Positions 23,777 through 31,664 of a stretch of DNA of 64,000 nucleotides are shown piece after piece. The notes beneath the pieces were generated by a model. That model was not told where the DNA came from. It ran no database searches and was given only the letters and a program-made list of their open reading frames with translations. The stretch is from Chryseobacterium sp. ERMR1:04. GTDB lineage: Bacteria > Bacteroidota > Bacteroidia > Flavobacteriales > Weeksellaceae. The stretch covers positions 496,001 through 560,000 of the forward strand of contig NZ_LIRF01000007.1 of assembly GCF_001297705.1 (NCBI RefSeq), written 5' to 3'. The first letter of the stretch is position 1, and each line of letters starts with the position of its first letter. The position numbers and the translations under genes were made by a program.

Positions 23777-24724
23777 TTAAGCCATTTTTATTTCGTCGAA
23801 ATTTCTGAAACCATTCAGAAAATCTTTAACATTCATTCTTTTCTTTCCTTCTAATTGTAATTCTAAGGGAAAATAAACACCGTCTTTGGTATAGATTTTA
23901 AATTCATTTTTTGAAATATCTAAACTTCCGACAGATTTTCCGTGGTTTTCGATTTCAAACTTTCCGCCAAATATTTTCAAACCTTTTTCTTCTTCTCCAA
24001 TTTTTAACGTCGTAAAAGCAGCCGGGTATGGTGACATTCCTAAAATAAACTGATGAACTTCTTTCGATGTTTTAGTCCAGTCTATTCTTGTATCTTCCTT
24101 AAATATTTTATAGGCATTTTTAGGATGTTCAACTTCTGGTTGAGGTTTTTCTTCAATTGAATTTTCCGCTAAACCATCTAATGTTTTTACCACCAATTTT
24201 GAACCCATGGTCATTAATCGGTCATGAAGAGTCCCTGCATTTTCATCAGGTGAAATTTCTAATTCATCTTGAAGTAAAATATTTCCTTCATCAATTTTTT
24301 CATTAATAAAGAAGGTTGTTGCTCCTGTTTTTTCTTCTCCGTTAATAACAGCATAGTTGATAGGGGCAGCACCTCTATAATCAGGAAGCAGAGAAGCATG
24401 AAGGTTGAATGTACCCATTTTAGGCATTTCAAAAAGAACTCTAGGCATCATTCTGAAAGCGACAACGATGAAAACATCAGCATCTAATTTTTTAAGCTCT
24501 TCCAAAAACTCTGGATTTCTCAATTTTTCAGGTTGAAAAACCGGAATGTTATTTTCTGCAGCAAAAATTTTTACAGGAGATTGATTGATCTTTTGTCCGC
24601 GTCCACTTGCTTTATCGGCAACCGTTACAACGCCTACCACTTCATGATGAGATTGATGAACAGCTTCCAATGAAGTTTTTGCAAACTCTGGAGTACCTAA
24701 AAAAACTACTTTCAATGATTTCAT
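23777..24724 (-). CDS. fmt: Methionyl-tRNA formyltransferase
   Basis: A 315-residue enzyme, the usual length, that formylates Met-tRNA(fMet) with 10-formyl-tetrahydrofolate for initiation. Visible motifs are VVFLGTPEFA at the start, DVFIVVAFRMMPRVLFEMP, the catalytic region GTFNLHASLLPDYRGAAPI (Asn-His...), and GATTFFINEKIDEGNIL. The C-terminal OB-like domain ends with FLNGFRN. The start MKSLKVVFLGTPEF at 24724 is chosen because the longer upstream frame adds only a hydrophobic, non-conserved stretch. It lies downstream of recQ on the same strand with about 90 bp between. Confidence 0.95.
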   Translation of the reverse strand: MKSLKVVFLGTPEFAKTSLEAVHQSHHEVVGVVTVADKASGRGQKINQSPVKIFAAENNIPVFQPEKLRNPEFLEELKKLDADVFIVVAFRMMPRVLFEMPKMGTFNLHASLLPDYRGAAPINYAVINGEEKTGATTFFINEKIDEGNILLQDELEISPDENAGTLHDRLMTMGSKLVVKTLDGLAENSIEEKPQPEVEHPKNAYKIFKEDTRIDWTKTSKEVHQFILGMSPYPAAFTTLKIGEEEKGLKIFGGKFEIENHGKSVGSLDISKNEFKIYTKDGVYFPLELQLEGKKRMNVKDFLNGFRNFDEIKMA

Positions 24725-24816
24725 AATACAAAGATAGGAGTCTTTTGAGTATTGAAAAATTAATTGATTTAAAAAATAGAAAACGAGCCATGAAAATATT
24801 ACCAATTACTCATTAC

Positions 24817-26718
24817 CTATGCTAATGCGTACGTTCTGAAGTTTAGCATTTTTACTTTTCCGGAATCTAAAAGATAAATAAGATTCTCTAAAATATTTTG
24901 TTTGGGATGATAACTCAACTGTACAGAAAGCTCTTCAATTGTAGATGCTTTTTTTGATAAAAGATTAATAATCTGAAGAGAAATATTTTTCCCAAACATA
25001 GACTGTTTGTTTTTCTCGCATACCGAGCATTGACCGCAGTTTTTAGAGTTTTTCTCTCCAAAATAGGCCATGATCAATTTCATTTTACAGTAGTCATTAT
25101 TCTCTGTGTAAAATTTCATTTCTTCCCATTTCTGGATTTTATTCTTTTGAATATGTTCGAAAAGTTTCCAATACGCACTATTTGTAACTCTTTCGTCTCT
25201 GGGTTTTAAAAACTTTATGCTTGATAATGCACCGTCTACATATTCCAGATAATTTTTTTGTTGTAATTCTTTAAGCCTTTCCTTGATCAAATGAATGCTT
25301 ATTCCTAATTTATTACTCACTTGCTGCTCGCTGAACATTACTTTGTGAGTTGTAATTCCTGAAATTGTACGAAGTAAAAGCTCTATAAAATAGGCATCTT
25401 TTTTAGGCAGTTGCTCAATTTCATCTGCTTTCATAAGAAGTTCTAAAGAAGACAAGCTTTTATTATCATTAAAATAGATGATTTCCTGATTGTGAAGGAA
25501 ATTCAATACATTTTTGATTTTTGCATTAGATAACTTCGTGAAATTTTGAATCCCAATCGTATTGAGCTGAAATACTTTCTCGGGTAATTCATATTCTGCA
25601 ACCTGAAAAATAGAGTAGAGGTAATTAATAATTCTCAAGAATTCACTCTTACTTGGAATTTGGTTTTTTAAAATTTGATCAAAATTTGATATTTCCTGCT
25701 GGTTCCAAAGCATGAAAGCAAAACTGTCTTTTCCATCTCTTCCGGATCTACCAATCTCTTGATAATAATTTTCAATTGATGGAGCAGGAGAGAAGTGGAT
25801 AACAAAACGAACATTGTCTTTATCAATTCCCATCCCAAAAGCATTTGTAGAAATTAAAACATGATTATTACTTTTGTTCCATTGATTTTGTCTGGTGTTC
25901 TTTTCTTTCGTAGTTAATCCTGCATGGAAGAAATCAACATTTTTTAATTGATTCTTGTGAAGAAATTCGGTCAGTAACTCTGCTTCTTTTCTGGTACGGA
26001 CATAGATGATCCCTGAATCATTATTGTATTTTAAAATATCAAAAATTCGTTGGAATTTATCAGAAACTTCTTCGGTGAAGATTTTTATATTATCTCTTTT
26101 AAAACTTTTCTGAAAAACTTGAGGATTTTTAAGTTCTAATTTTATTTTAATCTCTTCTAAAACTTTTGGAGTTGCCGTTGCAGTTAAAGCTAAGCAAGGA
26201 ATTTTAGGATTATTTTTTCTAAATTCTTTTATATTCTGATAACTGGGTCTGAAATCCTGTCCCCATTCTGAGATACAGTGGGCTTCGTCTACCGCAATAA
26301 AAGACAATTGTATTTCGTCAATATTTTGTAGAAATTGTTTATTGGTTACTCTTTCCGGAGAAACATAGAGTAGTTTTGTTAAACCATCTTTACATCTGTT
26401 ATAAATTGTTTCTGCATCGAATTCATCAAGTTCTGAAGAGAGATATTCCGCCTCAATTCCACGAAATTTTAATTGATTAACCTGATCTTTCATTAAGGCT
26501 AAAAGAGGAGAAATAACAAGACATGTTCCCTCTTTTAATAAAGCCGGAAGTTGATAACATAATGATTTTCCTGCTCCTGTAGGTAATAATACCAAAGAAT
26601 CTTTTTCGTTTAAAACTGAATTAATGACTTCTTCCTGAGAATCTCTAAATTGATCATAGCCCCAAAAATACTTCAGGGTTTCATATTTTAATTTTTGAAA
26701 ATCTTGTTCGGAAATCAT
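24817..26718 (-). CDS. recQ: ATP-dependent DNA helicase RecQ
   Basis: A 633-residue RecQ helicase for recombination and repair. Residues about 30-200 hold the first helicase domain (FRDSQEEVI, LLPTGAGKSLCYQLP Walker A, VDEAHCISEWGQDFRPSY). The second domain is at about 215-350 (GIIYVRTRKEAE, FGMGIDKDNVRFVIHF, YYQEIGRSGRDG). The zinc site is YCKMKLIMAYFGE...CGQCSVC. The RQC winged helix follows, while a full HRDC domain is absent or very short. The start MISEQDFQKLKY at 26718 is preferred over an in-frame ATG 48 bp upstream that adds a Cys- and aromatic-rich, non-conserved leader. Confidence 0.93.
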   Translation of the reverse strand: MISEQDFQKLKYETLKYFWGYDQFRDSQEEVINSVLNEKDSLVLLPTGAGKSLCYQLPALLKEGTCLVISPLLALMKDQVNQLKFRGIEAEYLSSELDEFDAETIYNRCKDGLTKLLYVSPERVTNKQFLQNIDEIQLSFIAVDEAHCISEWGQDFRPSYQNIKEFRKNNPKIPCLALTATATPKVLEEIKIKLELKNPQVFQKSFKRDNIKIFTEEVSDKFQRIFDILKYNNDSGIIYVRTRKEAELLTEFLHKNQLKNVDFFHAGLTTKEKNTRQNQWNKSNNHVLISTNAFGMGIDKDNVRFVIHFSPAPSIENYYQEIGRSGRDGKDSFAFMLWNQQEISNFDQILKNQIPSKSEFLRIINYLYSIFQVAEYELPEKVFQLNTIGIQNFTKLSNAKIKNVLNFLHNQEIIYFNDNKSLSSLELLMKADEIEQLPKKDAYFIELLLRTISGITTHKVMFSEQQVSNKLGISIHLIKERLKELQQKNYLEYVDGALSSIKFLKPRDERVTNSAYWKLFEHIQKNKIQKWEEMKFYTENNDYCKMKLIMAYFGEKNSKNCGQCSVCEKNKQSMFGKNISLQIINLLSKKASTIEELSVQLSYHPKQNILENLIYLLDSGKVKMLNFRTYALA

Positions 26719-26754
26719 TAGGTAAAAATAAGGAAAGTATTTATGACAACAAAA

Positions 26755-26777
26755 AAAGTCACGCAATGCGTGACTTT
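26755..26777 (-). terminator. Terminator of the first OmpA-like gene
   Basis: Stem AAAGTCACGC / GCGTGACTTT with a loop of 3, 26 bp after the stop at 26803 on the minus strand and followed on that strand by T-rich sequence. Confidence 0.75.
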
Positions 26778-26802
26778 AATATATAATTAAATAATTCGTT
26801 TA

Positions 26803-28254
26803 TTATTTAGCTTCAAAGTAAACTCTTCTGTTTGCTCTGTTTTTCCATTCAGGACACTTAGTTGCTGGCTCACACTCTGGGTATTTAAGGTCTTTTTCAC
26901 CTTTACCAATTGCATTAAGTTTTCCGTTCTGAACACCGTTTTTAACTAAATAATCTTTAACGTTATTAGCTCTTCTTTGAGATAATTTTTGATTATAAGC
27001 ATCAGTACCTCTTGTATCAGTAGCACCAACTACGTTATAAGCACCACTTGAAGTATTAATATAGTTAACCGCGTTATTTAAGATTGGTGTATTAGAAGGT
27101 AAGATTCTGTCTGAATTTAAATCAAACTCAATTCCTTCTAATTTAGTTTCAGTTTCTACTACCGGTCCTGTAGTTGTAGTTGGACAACCGTTGTTTTCAA
27201 CAGGTCCGGGAACCGTTACACACTTGTCGTAAAGATCAATTACTCCATCTAAGTCTGTGTCAAGAGCTACACCAGCACCGTCAACTCTTGCACCAGCAGG
27301 AGTATCAAGTTGTCTGTCCCAATCATCACAAACACCATCATTATCAGCATCTCCTTTTTTACAAACTTCGATATCTTGGTTTTTAGTAGCCAAAACGTCT
27401 AATTTGTAATAGATTTCCTGTAATGGATCATGCCACATTAAGTGAGATTCATGCTTCCCTAACTTTAAAGAAATACCTAAAGTAGCATTGAAGAAGTTAT
27501 CTGAAGTATTTTCTTCACGTTGGTTTATAGCACTGTATGGTGCTCCTCCGCCATCGAAAGTATCATCACCAGTAACTACATACATTACTCTACCTTCAAT
27601 GTCTAATCTTCTGTTAACTTTAAATTTAAGACCAGCACCTGCCTGACCGAATAATGAATTCAGTTTGAAAGGTTTAACTTCAGTCATTAATCTTTGTCCA
27701 GTCTCATCTTTTTGGTACGCTTTGTATGCTAAAGTACCAATACCTGCATAACCATGTAGTGCCCATCTGTATGTAGAATGGTTATCAACTCTTCTTAAAA
27801 GATTTGAGAAGTTGATATCTCCTAAGATTGAGATCGCATCATACTGAGTTCTACCAGCAACTTGTTGATATTTTGAAGCATCTACAGGTGCAGCGTCTTT
27901 AGTATTAAACCATCCTTGTCTAGTTTCTCCTCTATCATACTGAAGGTTAATACCAAAAGCATGAGTAATAGCCTTGTCAATACTTACGTAAGCAGAATAG
28001 CCAAAAAGGTTTTTACCGTTACCGTTTTTGATTGACGTTAAATCGGCAGATTGAACCAAAGGTACCCCAGCACCAATTGAAACTGACCAATCATTAAATC
28101 TTTTAGATTTCTGTGTAAATGGGGAAACATTAGCAGAACCAGAAGAAAATGTATTTGGATATTTTCCGTTTGAAGAAACTGCCGTTGAGTCTTGTGCATA
28201 ACTTGCTGTAGGAACAGCCAGTGCAAATGCAATAATTGCTAAACTTAATTTCAT
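26803..28254 (-). CDS. OmpA family outer-membrane protein, paralog 1
   Basis: A 483-residue porin-like protein. The signal peptide is about residues 1-20 (ends SYAQ). Residues about 50-285 are an eight-strand-type barrel. Calcium-binding thrombospondin-3-like repeats (DADNDGVCDDWD, DTDLDGVIDLYDKC) follow at about 300-358, then an OmpA peptidoglycan-binding domain at about 370-483 (FDLNSDRILP, GATDTRGTDAYNQKLSQRRA). It would tie the outer membrane to the wall. Residues 1-358 match paralog 2 (28458-30011) except at positions 13 and 16, so the two share sequence by recent duplication or gene conversion, while their OmpA domains differ strongly. It is the first in order from the left of three tandem paralogs. 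Confidence 0.93.
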   Translation of the reverse strand: MKLSLAIIAFALAVPTASYAQDSTAVSSNGKYPNTFSSGSANVSPFTQKSKRFNDWSVSIGAGVPLVQSADLTSIKNGNGKNLFGYSAYVSIDKAITHAFGINLQYDRGETRQGWFNTKDAAPVDASKYQQVAGRTQYDAISILGDINFSNLLRRVDNHSTYRWALHGYAGIGTLAYKAYQKDETGQRLMTEVKPFKLNSLFGQAGAGLKFKVNRRLDIEGRVMYVVTGDDTFDGGGAPYSAINQREENTSDNFFNATLGISLKLGKHESHLMWHDPLQEIYYKLDVLATKNQDIEVCKKGDADNDGVCDDWDRQLDTPAGARVDGAGVALDTDLDGVIDLYDKCVTVPGPVENNGCPTTTTGPVVETETKLEGIEFDLNSDRILPSNTPILNNAVNYINTSSGAYNVVGATDTRGTDAYNQKLSQRRANNVKDYLVKNGVQNGKLNAIGKGEKDLKYPECEPATKCPEWKNRANRRVYFEAK

Positions 28255-28398
28255 AGTGTATTTTTATTTAGTTATATAAATGATTGTATTTTCCAGTATG
28301 AAGTTTTTAATGCTTTTTACTTAATTTAAATCAAAAGCAATTTTAAGAATACATTCTGAAAATTATGTAAATTTAATAAAAAAAAATCATTTTATGGA

Positions 28399-28437
28399 AA
28401 AATAAAACCGAAAAGAGCTTCCCTTCGGTTTTATTTT
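28399..28437 (-). terminator. Terminator of the second OmpA-like gene
   Basis: A perfect 14-bp stem AAAATAAAACCGAA / TTCGGTTTTATTTT with an 11-nt loop, about 20 bp beyond the stop of paralog 2. It separates the paralogs into distinct transcripts. Confidence 0.85.
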
Positions 28438-28457
28438 GTTTATTGTAACAAAGAAAA

Positions 28458-30011
28458 TTATTTTTTCTTCTTTTTAACTACTTTTTTTGCAGATTTTTTT
28501 ACTGCCTTTTTTACAGTAGGAGCATCTGTATAATCTTTCTTTTGTATAGAATTCCACTCATTAGTATCTTCTATAGCTTTTACAGTAACTTTTCTGTCAG
28601 CTAATCTTTCAGCATCAGAAGCAGTTGCAGCGATTGTAGCTTCAGCAGAACCAACACCTTTAGATTTAAGTACATCTGCAGAAACTCCTCTATTTTCTAA
28701 AGCTACAACAACAGCAGCAGCTCTTTCCTGAGAAAGTTTAAGATTGTAGTTTGGATTTCCTTTAACATCAGTATGTCCTGTTAGTAAATATTTACCGTCA
28801 TTTTCTTTAATTATTTTAGCTGCTTGATCTAACTTTTCGTTAGATTCAGGTCTGATAGTAGCTTTATTGAAATTAAAGTATACATTTTTTAATTCTTGTT
28901 CTACCGCTGTAGCAATTACATTGTTATCCTTTTTTACAGGACAACCGTTGTTTTCAACAGGTCCAGGAACCGTTACACATTTGTCGTAAAGATCAATTAC
29001 TCCATCTAGGTCTGTGTCAAGAGCTACACCAGCACCGTCAACTCTTGCACCAGCAGGAGTATCAAGTTGTCTGTCCCAATCATCACAAACACCATCATTA
29101 TCAGCATCTCCTTTTTTACAAACCTCGATATCTTGATTTTTAGTAGCTAAAACGTCTAATTTGTAATAGATTTCCTGTAATGGATCATGCCACATTAAGT
29201 GAGATTCATGCTTCCCTAACTTTAAAGAGATACCTAAAGTAGCATTGAAGAAGTTATCTGAAGTATTTTCTTCACGTTGGTTTATAGCACTGTATGGTGC
29301 TCCTCCGCCATCGAAAGTATCATCACCAGTAACTACATACATTACTCTACCTTCAATATCTAATCTTCTGTTAACTTTAAATTTAAGACCAGCACCTGCC
29401 TGACCGAATAATGAATTCAGTTTGAAAGGTTTAACTTCAGTCATTAATCTTTGTCCAGTCTCATCTTTTTGGTACGCTTTGTATGCTAAAGTACCAATAC
29501 CTGCATAACCATGTAGTGCCCATCTGTATGTAGAATGGTTATCAACTCTTCTTAAAAGATTTGAGAAGTTGATATCTCCTAAGATTGAGATCGCATCATA
29601 CTGAGTTCTACCAGCAACTTGTTGATATTTTGAAGCATCTACAGGTGCAGCGTCTTTAGTATTAAACCATCCTTGTCTAGTTTCTCCTCTATCATACTGA
29701 AGGTTAATACCAAAAGCATGAGTAATAGCCTTATCAATACTTACGTAAGCAGAATACCCAAAAAGGTTTTTACCGTTACCGTTTTTGATTGACGTTAAAT
29801 CAGCAGATTGAACCAAAGGTACCCCAGCACCAATTGAAACTGACCAATCATTAAATCTTTTAGATTTCTGTGTAAATGGGGAAACATTAGCAGAACCAGA
29901 AGAAAATGTATTTGGATATTTTCCGTTTGAAGAAACTGCCGTTGAGTCTTGTGCATAACTTGCTGAAGGGACAGTCAGTGCGAATGCGATAATTGCTAAA
30001 CTTAATTTCAT
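28458..30011 (-). CDS. OmpA family outer-membrane protein, paralog 2, Lys-rich tail
   Basis: A 517-residue protein with the same signal, barrel and TSP3-like repeats as paralog 1 up to residue 358 (NNGCP). It then has a different OmpA domain (VYFNFNKATIRPESNEKL, LTGHTDVKGNPNYNLKLSQERA, GVGSAEATIAATASDAERLADRKV). After the OmpA domain comes a 40-residue tail rich in lysine, ending KKAVKKSAKKVVKKKKK. Such a tail is unusual for this family and could bind acidic wall polymers, lipid A or DNA, but this is only a guess. It is flanked by its own terminator and promoter region, so is likely expressed separately. Confidence 0.92.
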   Translation of the reverse strand: MKLSLAIIAFALTVPSASYAQDSTAVSSNGKYPNTFSSGSANVSPFTQKSKRFNDWSVSIGAGVPLVQSADLTSIKNGNGKNLFGYSAYVSIDKAITHAFGINLQYDRGETRQGWFNTKDAAPVDASKYQQVAGRTQYDAISILGDINFSNLLRRVDNHSTYRWALHGYAGIGTLAYKAYQKDETGQRLMTEVKPFKLNSLFGQAGAGLKFKVNRRLDIEGRVMYVVTGDDTFDGGGAPYSAINQREENTSDNFFNATLGISLKLGKHESHLMWHDPLQEIYYKLDVLATKNQDIEVCKKGDADNDGVCDDWDRQLDTPAGARVDGAGVALDTDLDGVIDLYDKCVTVPGPVENNGCPVKKDNNVIATAVEQELKNVYFNFNKATIRPESNEKLDQAAKIIKENDGKYLLTGHTDVKGNPNYNLKLSQERAAAVVVALENRGVSADVLKSKGVGSAEATIAATASDAERLADRKVTVKAIEDTNEWNSIQKKDYTDAPTVKKAVKKSAKKVVKKKKK

Positions 30012-30036
30012 AGTGTGTCTTTCTTAAAGGTAATTT

Positions 30037-30063
30037 ATTGGTTGGCTAAAGAAACCAACCAAT
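30037..30063 (-). terminator. Terminator of the third OmpA-like gene
   Basis: A perfect 9-bp stem ATTGGTTGG / CCAACCAAT with a 9-nt loop, about 30 bp after the stop of paralog 3 on the minus strand. Confidence 0.75.
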
Positions 30064-30094
30064 AATTACATTATTTTTGAATTAAAATATTTTA

Positions 30095-31207
30095 TTATTT
30101 AGTTGTAGGACAACCATTGTTTTCTGGAGGACCAGGAACTGTTACACACTTATCGTATAAATCAATAACCCCATCAAGATCCATATCTAAAGCAACACCG
30201 GCACCATCTACTCTTGCTCCTGCAGGAGTATTTAGTTCTCTGTCCCAATCATCGCAAACTCCGTCATTATCGTTATCACCTTTTTCACATACTACAAAAT
30301 CTGTTGAAGCGTTTTCAAGTACACTTGTTCTGTAATAAGCTTCTTGTAAAGGATCATGCCAAGCTAAGCTAGACATATGCTTACCTAATTTAAAGGATAC
30401 CCCTAAATTAACGGTCATCATATTATCTGATCTGTGTTTGTTTAGCATGTTATACTTCGATACTTTAGAATTCACATCGTAGTCGCCAGGTCCAGCCCAT
30501 CCGCCACCATCAAATTCGTCATCACCACTAAGGATATACATTGCTCTTGCTTCAACGTCAATAAGTTTAGAAACATTATATTTCAAACCTAGACCAAATT
30601 GAGAATAGAATGAGTTAATATCAATTTTTTGGTCAATAAACAAAGGGACTCTAGCAGGATTAGTGCTCCATCTATATTCGTTATTGTCATGTAGAGATGT
30701 ATGGTATCCCATAAATCCAATACCCGCATAACCATGCAATGCCCATCTGTATGGAGAATGATTGTCAACTCTTCTTAATAGATTTGAAAAGTTAATATCT
30801 CCCATTAAAGCAATTTGGTCATACTTGGTTTTTGCAACCCCTACACCAGCTAATTGTCCGGCTACTCCATCCAATTGAGCTTTTTGGTTAGTCTCACCTC
30901 TTTGATAGATAATACTTAAACCAAATATGTGATTAATCTGTTTGTCTATGCTGACGTAGCTGTTATATCCCCAGTTAATCTTTTTGTCATAGAAAGATGT
31001 AAGATCAGCATGAGTCATGAACGCTCCTCCTCCTCCAACTGAAATACTCCAGTCGTTAAATCGTCTAGCCTTGTTGTCGAAAGTTTGGACATTGGCAGAA
31101 CCTGAGGAAAAAGTATTCGGATATTTGCTAGAGGAACTAACGGCAATACTGTCCTGAGCATAAGTAGCAATAGGCAAAGTGGCCAATAATAATAAACCTA
31201 GTTTCAT
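30095..31207 (-). CDS. OmpA-like outer-membrane barrel protein, paralog 3, no OmpA domain
   Basis: A 370-residue protein with signal peptide, barrel and TSP3-like repeats (DNDNDGVCDDWD, DMDLDGVIDLYDKC) like its two neighbours but more diverged (for example GGWAGPGDYDVN loop insert). It stops three residues after the repeat end NNGCP with PTTK, so it has no OmpA peptidoglycan-binding domain. No remnant of one is seen in the 80 bp downstream, which hold a terminator, so the short form looks settled and not a fresh nonsense mutation. It may be a barrel without wall anchor. The first gene in the direction of transcription. Confidence 0.88.
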   Translation of the reverse strand: MKLGLLLLATLPIATYAQDSIAVSSSSKYPNTFSSGSANVQTFDNKARRFNDWSISVGGGGAFMTHADLTSFYDKKINWGYNSYVSIDKQINHIFGLSIIYQRGETNQKAQLDGVAGQLAGVGVAKTKYDQIALMGDINFSNLLRRVDNHSPYRWALHGYAGIGFMGYHTSLHDNNEYRWSTNPARVPLFIDQKIDINSFYSQFGLGLKYNVSKLIDVEARAMYILSGDDEFDGGGWAGPGDYDVNSKVSKYNMLNKHRSDNMMTVNLGVSFKLGKHMSSLAWHDPLQEAYYRTSVLENASTDFVVCEKGDNDNDGVCDDWDRELNTPAGARVDGAGVALDMDLDGVIDLYDKCVTVPGPPENNGCPTTK

Positions 31208-31228
31208 ACAATATGTTTTATGTTTTAT

Positions 31229-31645
31229 TTAAATAAAATCTTTTAATAATATTCTAGAAAATTCTCTTTCAAAAAGATGTTTCTGATGAGGGATTTCTAA
31301 CCTTTCTGACGTGAATTTTAATTCATCATATTTAATGATATCAATGTCTATTAATCTGTCAGTATAACCTCCGGAAGCCCTTGAATCATTAACTCTTCCC
31401 ATTTCAACTTCAATACTTTTAACAAAATCAAGTAGTTGAATTGGTGAAAGATGTGTGAATATTATTGATGCAATATTACAAAAAATATTGGAACTAACAA
31501 ATTCTACAGGCTCAGATGTTAAAAATTCACTAATTTTTAATATTTCATTTCCGCCTTCTTTTATCTTGTGAAGGGCTTCTTCTAAATTTTTTTTTGGGTC
31601 TCCAATGTTACTGCCTAGTAACAAAATGACCTTATGGTGCGACAT
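31229..31645 (-). CDS. folK: 2-amino-4-hydroxy-6-hydroxymethyldihydropteridine pyrophosphokinase
   Basis: A 138-residue HPPK of folate synthesis, which transfers pyrophosphate from ATP to hydroxymethyl-dihydropterin. Visible motifs are VILLLGSNIGDPKKNLEEA at the start, SEFLTSEPVEF, and the ATP and Mg site YTDRLIDIDIIKYDE, plus IPHQKHLFEREF. The ATG at 31645 is chosen. A longer open frame upstream runs antisense through sppA and adds a non-conserved, lysine-rich leader. It diverges from sppA with only 19 bp between the two start codons, so their promoters must overlap the coding starts. It could also be read with the OmpA paralog 3 just 21 bp away. Confidence 0.9.
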   Translation of the reverse strand: MSHHKVILLLGSNIGDPKKNLEEALHKIKEGGNEILKISEFLTSEPVEFVSSNIFCNIASIIFTHLSPIQLLDFVKSIEVEMGRVNDSRASGGYTDRLIDIDIIKYDELKFTSERLEIPHQKHLFEREFSRILLKDFI

Positions 31646-31664
31646 ATAGGAAAATGATTGTTTT

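Noticed and set aside
28038..28232. Open frames opposite or inside the OmpA genes
   Set aside because: They are out-of-frame readings of a well-supported coding sequence.
30095..30111. Recent nonsense mutation as cause of the short OmpA paralog
   Set aside because: No remnant of an OmpA domain follows the stop. A terminator lies close behind, so the short form looks settled.
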